From the NCBI GenBank assembly GCA_014529385.2, contig CM043971.1:31453209-31517208 (forward strand): a stretch of DNA of 64,000 bases. The letters are read 5' to 3'. The position numbers were made by a program, and so were the translations under genes. Origin of the DNA: Adiantum capillus-veneris (lineage: Eukaryota > Streptophyta > Polypodiopsida > Polypodiales > Pteridaceae). The notes beneath the pieces were generated by a model, which saw only the letters and a list, made by a program, of their open reading frames with translations, was not told the DNA's origin and did no database searches. This document shows, in pieces, positions 1 to 10,394 of the stretch. Numbering within the stretch: position 1 is the stretch's first letter; each line of letters starts with the position of its first letter.

Positions 1-1290
1 CCTGTGTGAATCACCTGTACCTGTACCTGTCCCTGTAACCTGTAACCTGTAATTTGCAACCTGCAACCTGTAATCCCGAATCTCGAAGCTTGAAGCTCGA
101 AGCACAAGGTACTCGAAGAAGATCCTCCGTGGGGGCGCCAAAAGAATGTGAGCGGGATGAAAACACACACAACGCCTCTATAACGACCCGACACACACTC
201 TTGGAATGATACACACACACACACACTATGGGGCACCACTCGGCTTACACAACACACCTGGCCGAGACAGGGAACACACCTCTGGAGTGACAGGAGAGAG
301 ACTATCCACTTGCCCACTCTACACAGACACACACACACACACACACCCCCAAAAAACTCAGATCAAAAGAGGAGAATTTCTGATGTTTAGATACAATTGA
401 GCTTGGGCCAACACCAATGGGGCAAATAGCTCACACAATATGGGTAAAAGATACCAGATACAATCACAAATTGGAGCAGAAGCTTCGCTCATAGGAGAAA
501 CTTACACAACCAAAATAGCAAAAAAAAAGTGAGTAATTTGGATAAATGGACAGTGCCATCGCGTCCGGAATGGCCCAAAACCCCAGTCTACAATGTCAAA
601 GTGCTCAAATCCGACATTGGATGAGCAGTTTACGACCAAAACAGGCTCCAAAAATCCCAAAAACACACCTGCGGCTGTTCCTCCTCTATTCTCCACGTTT
701 TTTCTGGTCTTCTTTCAGTTTTTTTAGTTCCCACACTTAGCTTTATTACTTGGGCACCCTTGGCCTTTTTGTTGACCTCAAACGGACCCCGAACATGCCA
801 AAAACTGACCTCACAGTGCATAGTTGTCACCCTGCTACATCCATACGCACACCTAGCACTCAGCTTTTTTCAATAATGCATCCCGCCACCACGTGAAGTG
901 GCCCCAAAATATGGTCCTCATGATGACCTTTCTGCATAATTATCATAAGAAAACATCCACGTTGTGTCTGTACTTATGCACGTGCAATTGATCACATTCG
1001 GCCTCCTGACGCCACTAGATGCCATCTGACGCACCTGCTTACCTCATGTCGTTGGCCCGCGGATAGCTTCCTCGAGAAGTTTTAAGTGCTACCAACTCCT
1101 CATTATTGTAGAAAAAACACATTGGTACTGGTAATAGTGAAAATCGATGCACTATGTACATGGTGTCCTACCTGTACACATGTGGGCCCCACGTAACCAC
1201 CTGGCTATGGAAAATGGGCAATCCTTTATTCGATGCACCATGCATGTGTATGTACATATGCGCAATCCCTTGCTCCAAAAAACTCCTGAC
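1..1290. other. Unassigned left flank with simple repeats
   Basis: No coding region is supported here. Bases 15-75 hold a degenerate tandem repeat of CCTGTA/ACCTGTA units. (CA)n runs lie at about 211-227 and 326-347. On the minus strand the sequence TTTTGGCGCC near 131-142 resembles the start of a gypsy primer-binding site preceded by a possible LTR end (...TCACA), so the first kilobase could include an LTR in minus orientation. I could not find its other end. Similarity to the gag leader of element C starts only at about 1291. Confidence 0.4.
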
Positions 1291-1342
1291 AGCGGTTAAC
1301 CTTCGAAGTTATTCGCCGACGCTTGTAGGGTGCGAAAGGCAC

Positions 1343-2265
1343 ATACATCTGCGCTCTGGTCGTGTGCTAGAGACAGAGCAACTAGAGAGAATTTCAACTT
1401 ACGCGAGTTCTCAATATCCACCTACTTTAGGTTCCGGACCCTCGGCGGGGATCCAAGGTAGTAGAAACCAAGACCCGAACATAGCGGCTAGTGAATCTTC
1501 CTCTGACTACGACGTCATGGAGGGTTTCCCAATGCCTAATCCCGATAGCTCAAGCCAAGACATGCATGCCATGGGCCCGTGGTCCGGGTCGAGCGTGCTT
1601 AGCCGCTTGAAGGAAACCTTTAGTAGAGCCACTCGCTCCGAACATGGAGCTAATGATGTAAATGAGGGGGGTGGGGAAGTAAATTCTCCATTCGTGACCA
1701 ACGTAGACCCTATACCCTTAGAGAATGTGCACGTGAAAACTTCATTCACTGCTTCTCCAGACTCTTCAGAGTTATTTTCCTTTGAGGTCATATTACCCGA
1801 TGGGGTAGAATCCTTGCCGAAGTGCAAGAGGTTGAGCGACATATCCTTGCAAGGAGGGAAAAGGAAGTCGAGAGCTTATGCAAGGCGGAGCGACGAAGAG
1901 AGTTAAAAGTGAAAGCCCCTATGTCATAAGGACACCCCTAGCACCTCAATCCTAGATGGAGTGTTCCTAAATGAGAACTGGGAGTACGAACTACAAATGG
2001 AAACTCTGACCGACCTATACACAGGTCACACCTATCACGTGGGTTGGTTAGATGTCCTACAATCCACAATGGGTGCTACTAGTGTGGAGGATCAACAACA
2101 AAGAGTTTTTGAGGTCATCTATAGGGTTATCGAGTTAGAGAGACAGAACAAGGGGATGAACATGCCTTCAACGGGTCTCATGAGATTCTTGGATACAGGG
2201 AAGGCTAAACAACCGACCTTATCGCAAATGGAGATCCTCCATATGTTGTTTCGCCAGGGGTCTTA
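1343..2265 (+). pseudogene. gag: Element A gag, N-terminal part (decayed)
   Basis: Matches the N-terminus of gag in element C at 57956. The family start codon, which opens an MHLRSGR N-terminus in C, has become ATA here (1343-1345), so the native start is lost. The frame is open to a TAA at about 1904-1906. By comparison with C, A lacks roughly 80 bp near 1928 and about 27 bp near 2237, which break the frame. The translated region is acidic and serine-rich at first (about residues 30-120 from the family start) and then has a stretch rich in L, E and R. Its function is presumably particle assembly, judged only from its position upstream of the recognised gag domain. Confidence 0.75.
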
Positions 2266-4923
2266 GTGCAATCTGAGCCCACAAGTGATAGCTTCACCTT
2301 TCCAAGTCTAGCTCATCTTTCCCTTGATGACACCACGGCTACAATGCCCACCCCAATGATGGGCATGCCAAGAAACACGCCATGGACCTCATTTGTTAGT
2401 AAAGCACCGCTACATGGTAGCTCAATGCATGCAACAATACCTACAAATGCGTACCAATCGTATACACCCATGGTTCCTCGCACTCATGTAGTCCCTACCC
2501 CTCCCATTGTCTCAACTAACTACGCTCCACAACCACAACACCCAAGCTCTTATTTCCATGGGACTATACCGGCTAGCATTAGCATGTCACATCCGACGTC
2601 TGCTATGCCTAGGGCCACACATATGAACTTTGGGCCACCACATGGCACAACATCGTACCCAACGTGGAACCCAAGGGCTTCCTATGCGCCAAGCCCGATA
2701 CCAATACCTACTCCACATGTAGTCTCTAGAGCACCTCCACCCACGGTGCCTGCTCACTTAGGTGACTTGGCAACATTTGCTCAAGCTATTGGTCGATCTA
2801 TTGCTGAGAATATGCGTAACGCGCCTGATAGAGAGCCTAGAAGTAAGGCAGTACAAATAGCCAAGCTCACAAAAAACTTTAGTGGAGACGGGGATGTGAG
2901 AAACAATATCGAAGTGTTTGAACAGATATGCGAGTCTCTAGGCGAACACAATGACCTACATAAGAGCAATGCTTTAAGCCTAACCTTAAATGGGCAGGCA
3001 GGGGATTGGTATAGAAACCTAAGGGTGGAAGAAAAAACGATTTACCCTACTCTTAGGAGACTGTTCTTAAAAGAATACATACGAGAGGGAGTACTTTGGG
3101 GTGTAGCCTCTCAGCTCCAGAAATCCCAACGAGAAGAAGGAGAGTCGGTGAGAGACTTTATAAGTCGCTTGAAGCATTTGAATTCTCGTTGTAATCCAAA
3201 TGAGCGCTTCAACAATAATCAATTGCTTGATAGATTCATTAGGGGATTACGACATGAGGATATCTACAATGGCCTAGTCATTAGAGGTATCACCACTTGG
3301 GAAGTAGTCACCACCAATGCGATCCAATTGGAGGATAATTTAATGATTCAAGGAGAAAGTGTATCTGTTGAGTCTAAATCTATTAGCTCACAAGCATCGG
3401 GGCATCAGCCAATGACCTTAAAGCCTATTGCTAAGGAGCCAAATATATTTGAGATGACTTTAGCAGATCTCACCAAGGCTATTCAAGAGAGTCTTAGAGA
3501 CAATCGTGCTCCGCAAAACAATCATATGTATCCAAGAAGGGAGCAACAATGGTGCTCGGTATGCTATGGACCCCATAGTACCAGTGAATGTCCTACTTTT
3601 AAAGTAAAACTCAATGGGAATTGCAATGCCTATGGGAGGTATGGTCATCAAGCTAAGGATTGCATAGTATTTAAGCGCGCGATGGTCAATAGATCAACCT
3701 TAGCATGGACAGACACACCTCGAGTGCCTGCATTGATGCCAGCCCCACCTCTTGAACAAACATCACAACACATGGTCCCTAGGGCCCAAAATGTTGTTCA
3801 AACAACACCCTTACCACCTTTAGTGCTAGGAACGCAACCACCACATCCGAGAATCACTTCTGTGAATCAAGTGGGTTGTGAGTCATCTATTGCTTGTTTG
3901 GAAGGTCGTGAGGAAGATATAGATCCTAATATTGCCTATGGGATAGATGTACTTGAAGAAACTCCACAATACTACATGGAGGACTATTGGGGACAAGTCA
4001 AAACTGTATATCAAGTAGCTGCTCTTGCGACAAGAGGCCAAAATATCAATTACAATGCTAAGAGACCACCTGTTCAATGTTATGAGTGTGGAGGTCCACA
4101 TCTTGTAGCCGAGTGTCCTATTAGGCTACAAAAGAACGCCACACTAATGCAAACCAATCAAGCCAGTACGTCTACAATGCCGATACTCATGTGTAATCGA
4201 TGTAGCATAGATCATTTGATTTCCCAATGTCCAAATAATCCAAATGCACCGAAGATCACGCCATTAAACTTGATTGAAGTTACTGAGGAGCCATCACAAA
4301 GTACACCTGTGGTACCAGTAAACATATTCACACGATCGATTCTCCAAAAACAGAATTATATTCTTGAGGAAAGAGACACGGCATCAATTTCCCAATCTCA
4401 GAAAAAGAAGAAAACACGAAGGAAGAGATCGCAAAAAGCAGCGAAGTCAGACCCCAATTCAAAGACCAACATAGGGATTGGTGATAACCCCATATTTATG
4501 AATGACGCTGAAGAAGATTCTGATTTAGGTGAAACCATGGAGACCAAAACAACCACTAAGAAAGAAACCAACAAGGAAGATCTTCATGAGCCACAATGGC
4601 AGGGATCCAAGAAGAAGATAGGAACTTATCCAAACCCTACAGAGCAGATTGAGCGAGTCAAGCAATTAAGGAGTTTGGTAGAAGATACCCAAAGGGATCT
4701 AGAACCAGCACCTAGGCAGATCCTGATTACAAACACCGTGTTCCCTACGCAACAAAAACCTCACCAAGTCCATAGACCTTTAGCCATACCTAGTGTCATC
4801 CAAGAAGAAAGTGACTTAAAGTCATGGGAAAGTGGGTGTACTCACTTCTTGATGGAAAGAATGTTTATAGAGGGACTACTTGATCCTATCAAAGAAATGG
4901 AGATTCCATCTTCCCCACGTTAA
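2266..4923 (+). CDS. gag: Element A gag: capsid domain and zinc knuckles
   Basis: An 885-codon open frame, the longest in the window. A Pro/Thr/His-rich region (about residues 1-170) precedes a retrotransposon gag domain (about residues 190-360; landmarks FSGDGDVRNNIEVFEQI, GDWYRNL, VRDFISRLKHLNSRC). Downstream are four nucleic-acid-binding zinc knuckles: CSVCYGPHSTSEC, a second whose middle Cys is replaced by Tyr (CNAYGRYGHQAKDC; intact in C), CYECGGPHLVAEC and CNRCSIDHLISQC. Three have the shortened CX2CX3HX4C spacing. A Lys-rich segment follows. The frame ends at a TAA (4921-4923) where C has CAA, so the protease part was originally in the same polyprotein. The first Met here is not the native start. 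Expected role: capsid and RNA packaging in cytoplasmic particles. Confidence 0.85.
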   Translation: MQSEPTSDSFTFPSLAHLSLDDTTATMPTPMMGMPRNTPWTSFVSKAPLHGSSMHATIPTNAYQSYTPMVPRTHVVPTPPIVSTNYAPQPQHPSSYFHGTIPASISMSHPTSAMPRATHMNFGPPHGTTSYPTWNPRASYAPSPIPIPTPHVVSRAPPPTVPAHLGDLATFAQAIGRSIAENMRNAPDREPRSKAVQIAKLTKNFSGDGDVRNNIEVFEQICESLGEHNDLHKSNALSLTLNGQAGDWYRNLRVEEKTIYPTLRRLFLKEYIREGVLWGVASQLQKSQREEGESVRDFISRLKHLNSRCNPNERFNNNQLLDRFIRGLRHEDIYNGLVIRGITTWEVVTTNAIQLEDNLMIQGESVSVESKSISSQASGHQPMTLKPIAKEPNIFEMTLADLTKAIQESLRDNRAPQNNHMYPRREQQWCSVCYGPHSTSECPTFKVKLNGNCNAYGRYGHQAKDCIVFKRAMVNRSTLAWTDTPRVPALMPAPPLEQTSQHMVPRAQNVVQTTPLPPLVLGTQPPHPRITSVNQVGCESSIACLEGREEDIDPNIAYGIDVLEETPQYYMEDYWGQVKTVYQVAALATRGQNINYNAKRPPVQCYECGGPHLVAECPIRLQKNATLMQTNQASTSTMPILMCNRCSIDHLISQCPNNPNAPKITPLNLIEVTEEPSQSTPVVPVNIFTRSILQKQNYILEERDTASISQSQKKKKTRRKRSQKAAKSDPNSKTNIGIGDNPIFMNDAEEDSDLGETMETKTTTKKETNKEDLHEPQWQGSKKKIGTYPNPTEQIERVKQLRSLVEDTQRDLEPAPRQILITNTVFPTQQKPHQVHRPLAIPSVIQEESDLKSWESGCTHFLMERMFIEGLLDPIKEMEIPSSPR

Positions 4924-5835
4924 GGGACTCAAGGCCAAAAGGTGCCGTTAAACATTGCCAAATTGATGGATTTCATGTCTTCAGAAGTTAGAACCACCAT
5001 TATGTCCAAACTATATAAAGACCCTGAGCTAGTCTTAGCTCTTCGAGCCTTCCTCAATGGAGAACTAAAGTTTGGGCTACCACAATTTGCACAAATGGAT
5101 GGCGCTGGGGAGATGCCAATAGAGGAGGAACACTTAGATCCACAACCCAACCTAGATGAGGACCTTGTTATAGAAATACCTGTTAACAAGTTGGGACAAT
5201 ACTTTGAGGGTGATGAATCCAATGCGACCATACCAATCACTACTAAGGGATTAACTGTGAAGGGAATCCTTGATGGTGGCGCTGGGGTTAGCATTGTGAC
5301 TAAAAATTGCTGGGAAACTATGGGAAGACGTCACCTTGTGACCACAACTATAGTAGTGAAGATGGCCAATGGTTCTATTGTTAAACCTATTGGGATGTTA
5401 GAAGATCTCAAGATCAAGGTCTTTGGACATAAAATAATAGTTACCTTCATTGTTATGGATTTCTCCAAGCAGACTATGGCATCGAAGATGATCTTAGGAC
5501 GTCCTTTCATGAGGGAAGAAAAAATGGTACATGACTGGTCTAAAAACCATGTCTACCTGCAATTCCAAGATTCTGTCATTCAAGTGGATCTTGTAACATG
5601 TCGAGCACATCCTCTAGGAAACAGGTTTATAATTGATCATAGATCTGACACCACAGTTCACTCGGCCCCATTGCAGTATTGTTACACGTATAAAGCGGAC
5701 ACTGATGTTGGGGAAGATTCTCCTTATATGGATGTACTACCTAGGATGACTGAGTCGGATAATGTGGATTGGGTCCACCTAGCAGCAACCATAGACACTT
5801 GGGGAAATAGGGGGACGACCTGGGTAACACCTTAG
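4924..5835 (+). CDS. pro: Element A retropepsin-like domain
   Basis: Continues the gag frame after one stop codon. The first 100 residues link gag to a retropepsin-like fold: the segment ILDGGAGVSIVT (about 5266-5302) occupies the active-site position, and LGRPFMREEKMVHDW (about 5492-5536) matches the C-terminal part. The catalytic triplet reads D-G-G rather than the usual D-T/S-G. Related DGG versions occur in other plant gypsy-derived proteins, and whether they cleave is unclear. The frame ends at a TAG (5833-5835) where C reads GAG-like sequence into the WVPK domain, so the family polyprotein was gag-protease-WVPK. Expected role: maturation cleavage of the polyprotein, if active. Confidence 0.75.
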   Translation, partial: GTQGQKVPLNIAKLMDFMSSEVRTTIMSKLYKDPELVLALRAFLNGELKFGLPQFAQMDGAGEMPIEEEHLDPQPNLDEDLVIEIPVNKLGQYFEGDESNATIPITTKGLTVKGILDGGAGVSIVTKNCWETMGRRHLVTTTIVVKMANGSIVKPIGMLEDLKIKVFGHKIIVTFIVMDFSKQTMASKMILGRPFMREEKMVHDWSKNHVYLQFQDSVIQVDLVTCRAHPLGNRFIIDHRSDTTVHSAPLQYCYTYKADTDVGEDSPYMDVLPRMTESDNVDWVHLAATIDTWGNRGTTWVTP

Positions 5836-6567
5836 GGGGATGAAATGCCCGTACCCTTAAATATGCTACAAGCAATGCATATAGCTTCTGACAAGACTCA
5901 TCCTAATATAACAAAGAAAACATACAAGTGGGTCCCTAAATCTTCTTTAGCGACCATGGCTAGTACTAAAAAATAGAAGCCTTGTAAGAAACGTACCACT
6001 CGCTCCAAGAAATTTAAGAAAATGTGGCGTTGGATCCCTTAACGATTATTGGAACCCTAAGGCTACTATCAAGAAAATGATCAAATCTGGGTGCTAAAAC
6101 GTAGATTGTGTTCTTACATGTCACCTGACCTATGTGCGCCCAATCCCGTAGCTATAAAACAAATCGACGATAGGGAAAGAAACAAATCACGGAATGCTAC
6201 ACACCTACTCCAGAGCTAGTTTGGGTACCAAAGAAGGAACGATTTGTTCCACCTAGCTCAAGAACAGGGGAGTCCCATGAAGCTCTAGCTCCTCATGTAA
6301 TGCATCCATAGAGGTAAAAGATTTTCCACAGTCTCCACCTACAATAGTGGACCACCATAAAGCTACAAAGGAATCCACACCTCCCAGTGGTCAAGAATCA
6401 CCTGATGAACCACTTCAAGTTCAATCTTGGGAGAGTACCTTACCACCCTTGCAACTTGATGAGGCACCTAAGGTAATAGAAAACTAATGGCAAAAATCCT
6501 CACCTATTACCAACAACTGGAACAATTGGTTTCAAAGGGTGACAAGCACATTTCAAACGGTATGATC
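5836..6567 (+). pseudogene. Element A WVPK-motif domain (decayed)
   Basis: Collinear with the intact 239-codon frame of element B (50934-51653 minus). It keeps YKWVPK near 5925 and a LVWVPK equivalent near 6220, but is cut by several stops and frameshifts (for example TAG near 5973 and TAA near 6041). It ends at the same TTTCAAACGGTATGA as C, at about 6552-6566. No known domain is recognised. In B the motif W-[IV]-P-K recurs four times in about 110 residues, followed by a Ser/Pro-rich tail. Function unknown. Confidence 0.65.
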
Positions 6568-8197
6568 TACCCAAGGAAGGGGGGAGTGATTGCTGACAGT
6601 CATCATTCACTTGCTTCCCTCTCAACCTTCCTCCCTGACCTCTCAATCTCCCAATCTTAGGGAATGTACATATAAAGCTTTATACTCACAAAAAAAAATA
6701 AAAATAAAAAGCAAGAGCAATTAGCAAACGAGTATGCACAATAAAAGTCAAAACATTGACCCAGACCTACACATTCACATCCGGTACACTGAAACAAAAA
6801 ACTATGTCATCAAACACCTTTGATCCTCATCACTCGAGTGATGGAGGGTAGGTAGGATTATTACAATAGAAGTGTTTCTGTTTTAGAGTTGAGTGATTAG
6901 AAAAGTTATTTGTTCCCACTGATGTGCCTCCTAGAGGTATTCTTTGTGTTTCTTAGTGTGTACAAGAACGTGTTGCTGTGGTTAGGATTTGGACCTTCAT
7001 GGAATCTTTTTCTCGTTCACACTTCAAATCAAGCGCAAACATCAACACAAACAGGTGTTTCTTGTCCATTAACATTGCCCCTTATCTTTTTGCATCCATG
7101 TTTGTCTGCTTTAATTGTGATTGATAGCATAATATCCATCACATTTTCCTAGTATCAAACATTTAATTCAATGTAATTTTTTGTCATAATCACTTGTCTA
7201 GGTTTTAAAATCAAGTAGTCTGACTAAGCTAGTTTGACCAAGCTAGGTGTTAGAGATCTTCTCTTAATACCATGGGAAATTCCCTCCTAATAATCAATGG
7301 TTACTTAGGTTCTTAATCCTATTTAGGCAACATTGTGTGAAATGTATTAGGGATTTCTAGTGGGCTTGACCCTATTGAACTTTAGCTTAAGTATTATAAA
7401 GGGAGTTTACTAGTGTGATGAGCTTGGGGAGGTGTAACAGTGTTATATGACCCCCCAAAGTTACAAAATTGAAATGCTGAAAACGAACAAACAAAAATTC
7501 AAAGTGCCACAATGTAAAATCTTAAGCTGGAAGAGAAATCTCAGCTTGATTTGGTACTTCACTCACATGTATCGCCTATGGTACTAGAGCCCTAGAGGTT
7601 CCCAGTGTGGGCGCTTTTCCTTGAAAAGCAAAAAACCCAAGGCATACAAAATAAGCACACACATCAAAAGTAAATCAATGAGAAAAGACTTTTGGGGGAT
7701 CAAAGAAAAGGTAATCAGTCAGGCGATGATTTCCTGAGAAATTCCTTTTGTCGTAGCTTAACTACAAGGTCTTCTAGGTATAGCCTCTAGTCAGCCCTCG
7801 AACATGAAATACTTGGCTCTCACGATTAAACAACTTAATTGACCAGAGAAAATTAAGAAGCTTACCCATGGTATTAATTGTCGATCTCTAGTGCCTTTCG
7901 ATCGTTAAATTAGCGATCCCAGACTTGTTTAATTTTTTACCTTTACATCTGTTTATGCATTTGATTATATTGTAATTTAATGTTTATTGCTGACAAATGG
8001 TTTAAAATTATGTTACCAATCACATTGTCTGCCTACAACTGCATATGATTTTTAATTCTATATGAGAATGCAATTACTGTGCCAATGTTGTTTGATTTTG
8101 CAGTGACTAAAGAAGGCTAAGGACATTCATCTCAAATGCACTTCCACCTCGATAAACGAGCTTCAACTCAATAGCTTCCGAGGACGGAATCTACATC
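6568..8197 (+). other. Element A non-coding 3' region
   Basis: About 1.6 kb between the last coding remnant and the polypurine tract, collinear with 49308-50933 (minus) of element B. The 140-codon accessory ORF seen in C and D is absent. A conserved segment at about 7540-7640 is also found in B (around 49850-49990) and D (around 11745-11850) and includes a small hairpin CTTTTCCTTGAAAAG at 7614-7628. A TTTTGCAG at about 8096-8103, resembling a 3' splice site, also recurs in B and H. No gene is supported here. Confidence 0.6.
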
Positions 8198-8210
8198 AGG
8201 AAGGGGTGCA
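8198..8210 (+). promoter_or_regulatory. Polypurine tract of element A
   Basis: AGGAAGGGGTGCA directly abuts the TGTTA start of the 3' LTR. The same tract precedes the LTRs of D (12358-12371), B (minus, 49295-49307) and H (48535-48547). It would prime plus-strand DNA synthesis. Confidence 0.75.
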
Positions 8211-8419
8211 TGTTAACCCTCATGGCTCACGGACACCCTATCACCTATAATGGACGTTGTATTATTTACTTGTAGAGTCTGGTACCGGGCTTTTTGGTCC
8301 AATAGGAAAAGGGTAAGAGTCATCTTCGATGAGAGGTGCCGAGAGGCTCACTCTAACTGGAACATTCAAAGGATTAGTTGGCTAAGCATGGGCGCCCAAG
8401 TGTGAATGGGGTGAGCTCA

Positions 8420-8426
8420 TATAAAA
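8420..8426 (+). promoter_or_regulatory. TATA box in LTR of A
   Basis: TATAAAA within CTCATATAAAAGTCAA. The same box is present in the LTRs at 12580-12586, 56781-56787 and, on the minus strand, 49094-49100. Conservation in four copies makes it the likely core promoter. Confidence 0.7.
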
Positions 8427-8516
8427 GTCAACTAAACCTAAAATTCACTTATTCTGTCATTTGTGCAATTGAAGAGCGCTCTTGCTCCATCTCCATCTTC
8501 TTCTTCTTCATCTCCT

Positions 8517-8660
<144 letters not shown>

Positions 8661-8896
8661 CGATCGAGCATTGTGGCGTCACGACGGCGGCGAGGTGGTT
8701 GAGCGTGGCGTAGCGGCGTCTCCCTCTTCTTCGCGGCGAGGAATCCTCCACGAAGCAAGCGTAGAGCGGTGAGTGACACACCATCATCATCTTTGAGCTT
8801 ACTAGTTTAGGCTTGTTGTGTGCTTGGAGCCATTTGTCGCTCGCATGCGGTGTATCGGCAAGTTCCTTGCATTGACACGTTCGACATACGCGCACA

Positions 8897-10117
8897 GACT
8901 TTGTAGGCCCAATTAGTCCGACAGCTCGTAGCACTCAATATCGATCTATTATCGTTGCCCCTGACTATGTGACAAAGTGGGCGGAAGCCAGGGCGACATG
9001 TAAGGTTGATGCAAGGTCAACTACCAAGTTTCTCTTTGAGAACAACACTACAAGATTTGGTTGTCCCTTTGAGATTGTGAGTGACAATGGCACTCATTTT
9101 ATAAATGGCATGATAAAAGAATTCACTACCAACTTCATGATAGCTCACCATAAGTCCACACCTTATTACCCACAAGCAAATGGCCAAGCTGAGAGCACCA
9201 ACAAGACCTTAATCTCTATCTTGACCAAAACGATGGAAGCTCATTGCACAGATTGGGATTTGAAGCTGACTTCAGCCCTATGGGCTTATTGTACTTCTTA
9301 CAAAGTGGCTATTAATTGTACACCATTCAAAATGGTATATGGCCAAGAAGCAGTTATGCCATGGGAGTTTGTAATTCCTAGTCTGTGTGTAGCTTCACAA
9401 GAAGGTTGGGATGGTAACCCTTTAGTTGAGCACTTATATATCCTTGAAAGGTTAGATGAAGAAAGGCAATTGGTGGTGCAAAATGCACTTGTGGAGAAAA
9501 ATAAGAGGAAGAAATGGTTTGACCATCATCTAAAGAACAAGGATATCAATGTTGGTGATAAAATCCTTATGTATGGAGTGCGTAACAAAAAGAAAAAGTT
9601 GAAATATGCGGGAAAAGGACCATATAGAGGATATGAAATCACCCCACAAGGGACCATTTGTGTGGAGACTCTTGATGGAGTTGAAACCATTGGATTCCTG
9701 AATGAGAGAAAATTTAAAAGATACTATGATCCTTTAAGCCAAGAGGAACTATGTGCCATCCATCAAAAAAAGGCAGCCAAGGCACAAATAGAATTGAAGA
9801 AGATACAAACTCAAGTTGAGGCTGAGGAGCGACAACAACGCATAAGACGCCAACGAGAGGCTTACCTTGAAGTTACACATGAATTCCACGTTGAAACCAA
9901 TGAGGATTGGTTGGACTCTGACACACCTTTACGATACCCTATTGAGCTAAACAGCGCCTATGGAAAAGTACTATATAACGCCTTATTAAACACGGGTGCT
10001 AAGTATAATCTGCTATCATATGGGGTGTGGTGTCAGTTAGGAAAGCCATCTCTATCTGAGAGTATTATCCAAGTCAAGGGTGTCAACAAGAAAAAAAACA
10101 CAATTTTGGGAATCTAG
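8897..10117 (+). CDS. int: Element D integrase, C-terminal part of pol
   Basis: The open frame begins with DFVGPI, whose Asp is the first catalytic residue of gypsy integrases. It continues with the core: SDNGTHF supplies the second Asp and NGQAEST the Glu, with 35 residues between them, so the DDE triad is complete although the N-terminal HHCC zinc domain is absent. A C-terminal integrase region with KGPYRGYEI follows. Then comes a Gln/Lys/Glu-rich stretch with coiled-coil character (about 9770-9880) and the start of a retropepsin-like domain. The frame closes at a TAG (10115-10117). There is no Met at the true start: the frame is fused straight to LTR sequence. Expected role: nuclear insertion of element DNA. 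Confidence 0.88.
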   Translation, partial: DFVGPISPTARSTQYRSIIVAPDYVTKWAEARATCKVDARSTTKFLFENNTTRFGCPFEIVSDNGTHFINGMIKEFTTNFMIAHHKSTPYYPQANGQAESTNKTLISILTKTMEAHCTDWDLKLTSALWAYCTSYKVAINCTPFKMVYGQEAVMPWEFVIPSLCVASQEGWDGNPLVEHLYILERLDEERQLVVQNALVEKNKRKKWFDHHLKNKDINVGDKILMYGVRNKKKKLKYAGKGPYRGYEITPQGTICVETLDGVETIGFLNERKFKRYYDPLSQEELCAIHQKKAAKAQIELKKIQTQVEAEERQQRIRRQREAYLEVTHEFHVETNEDWLDSDTPLRYPIELNSAYGKVLYNALLNTGAKYNLLSYGVWCQLGKPSLSESIIQVKGVNKKKNTILGI

Positions 10118-10342
10118 CACACTTTTGTCAGTTATGACAATGGGGTTGTAGCTCAAGACTTTTTGGTAATACCTGCTGGAACTATGGAGGGTAACATAAA
10201 CCTTGGACGCATGTGGATGTTGGAAACCAAATGCACTATTGATTGGGGTACTGGTAGTGTCATGATGCAACCATCAACTCTTACCCCTATCCTTGAAGCA
10301 AAAGTCACCTACATTGCAGAGTCTACTGAAGTTGCTGGATAG
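9950..10342 (+). pseudogene. Retropepsin-like domain downstream of integrase (element D)
   Basis: In the integrase frame, ALLNTGAKYNLLSYG occupies the active-site position of a retropepsin (N-T-G-A, with the catalytic Asp changed to Asn). LGRMWMLETKCTIDW, after a TAG at 10115, matches LGRPFMREEKMVHDW of the protease-like domain in element A. A second stop lies at 10340-10342. A protease-like domain downstream of integrase is not the usual gypsy order (gag-protease-RT-RNase H-integrase). Whether the Asn is ancestral or a decay change cannot be judged from one copy. Confidence 0.6.
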
Positions 10343-10394
10343 CCAAGATTCACAAACCAAAGTGGTTAACTTGTCCTTCTCGACTGCCCATGAA

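Noticed and set aside
15-75. Possible telomere-like repeat (CCTGTAA units)
   Set aside because: The unit does not match the plant telomere repeat CCCTAAA and is irregular.
131-150. TTTTGGCGCC on the minus strand as primer-binding site of another LTR element
   Set aside because: The following bases do not match tRNA-Asp or another tRNA I can recall, and no matching LTR end or polypurine tract was found. Kept only as a remark.
1154-1342. Upstream extension of the first gag frame from an ATG at 1154
   Set aside because: Element C shows the family start at the position equivalent to 1343. The upstream part has no counterpart in B or C.
1507-1842. Minus-strand frame of 111 codons (and equivalents at 55261-55752 and 58120-58719)
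   Set aside because: Antisense shadow of the gag N-terminus. It recurs because gag recurs.
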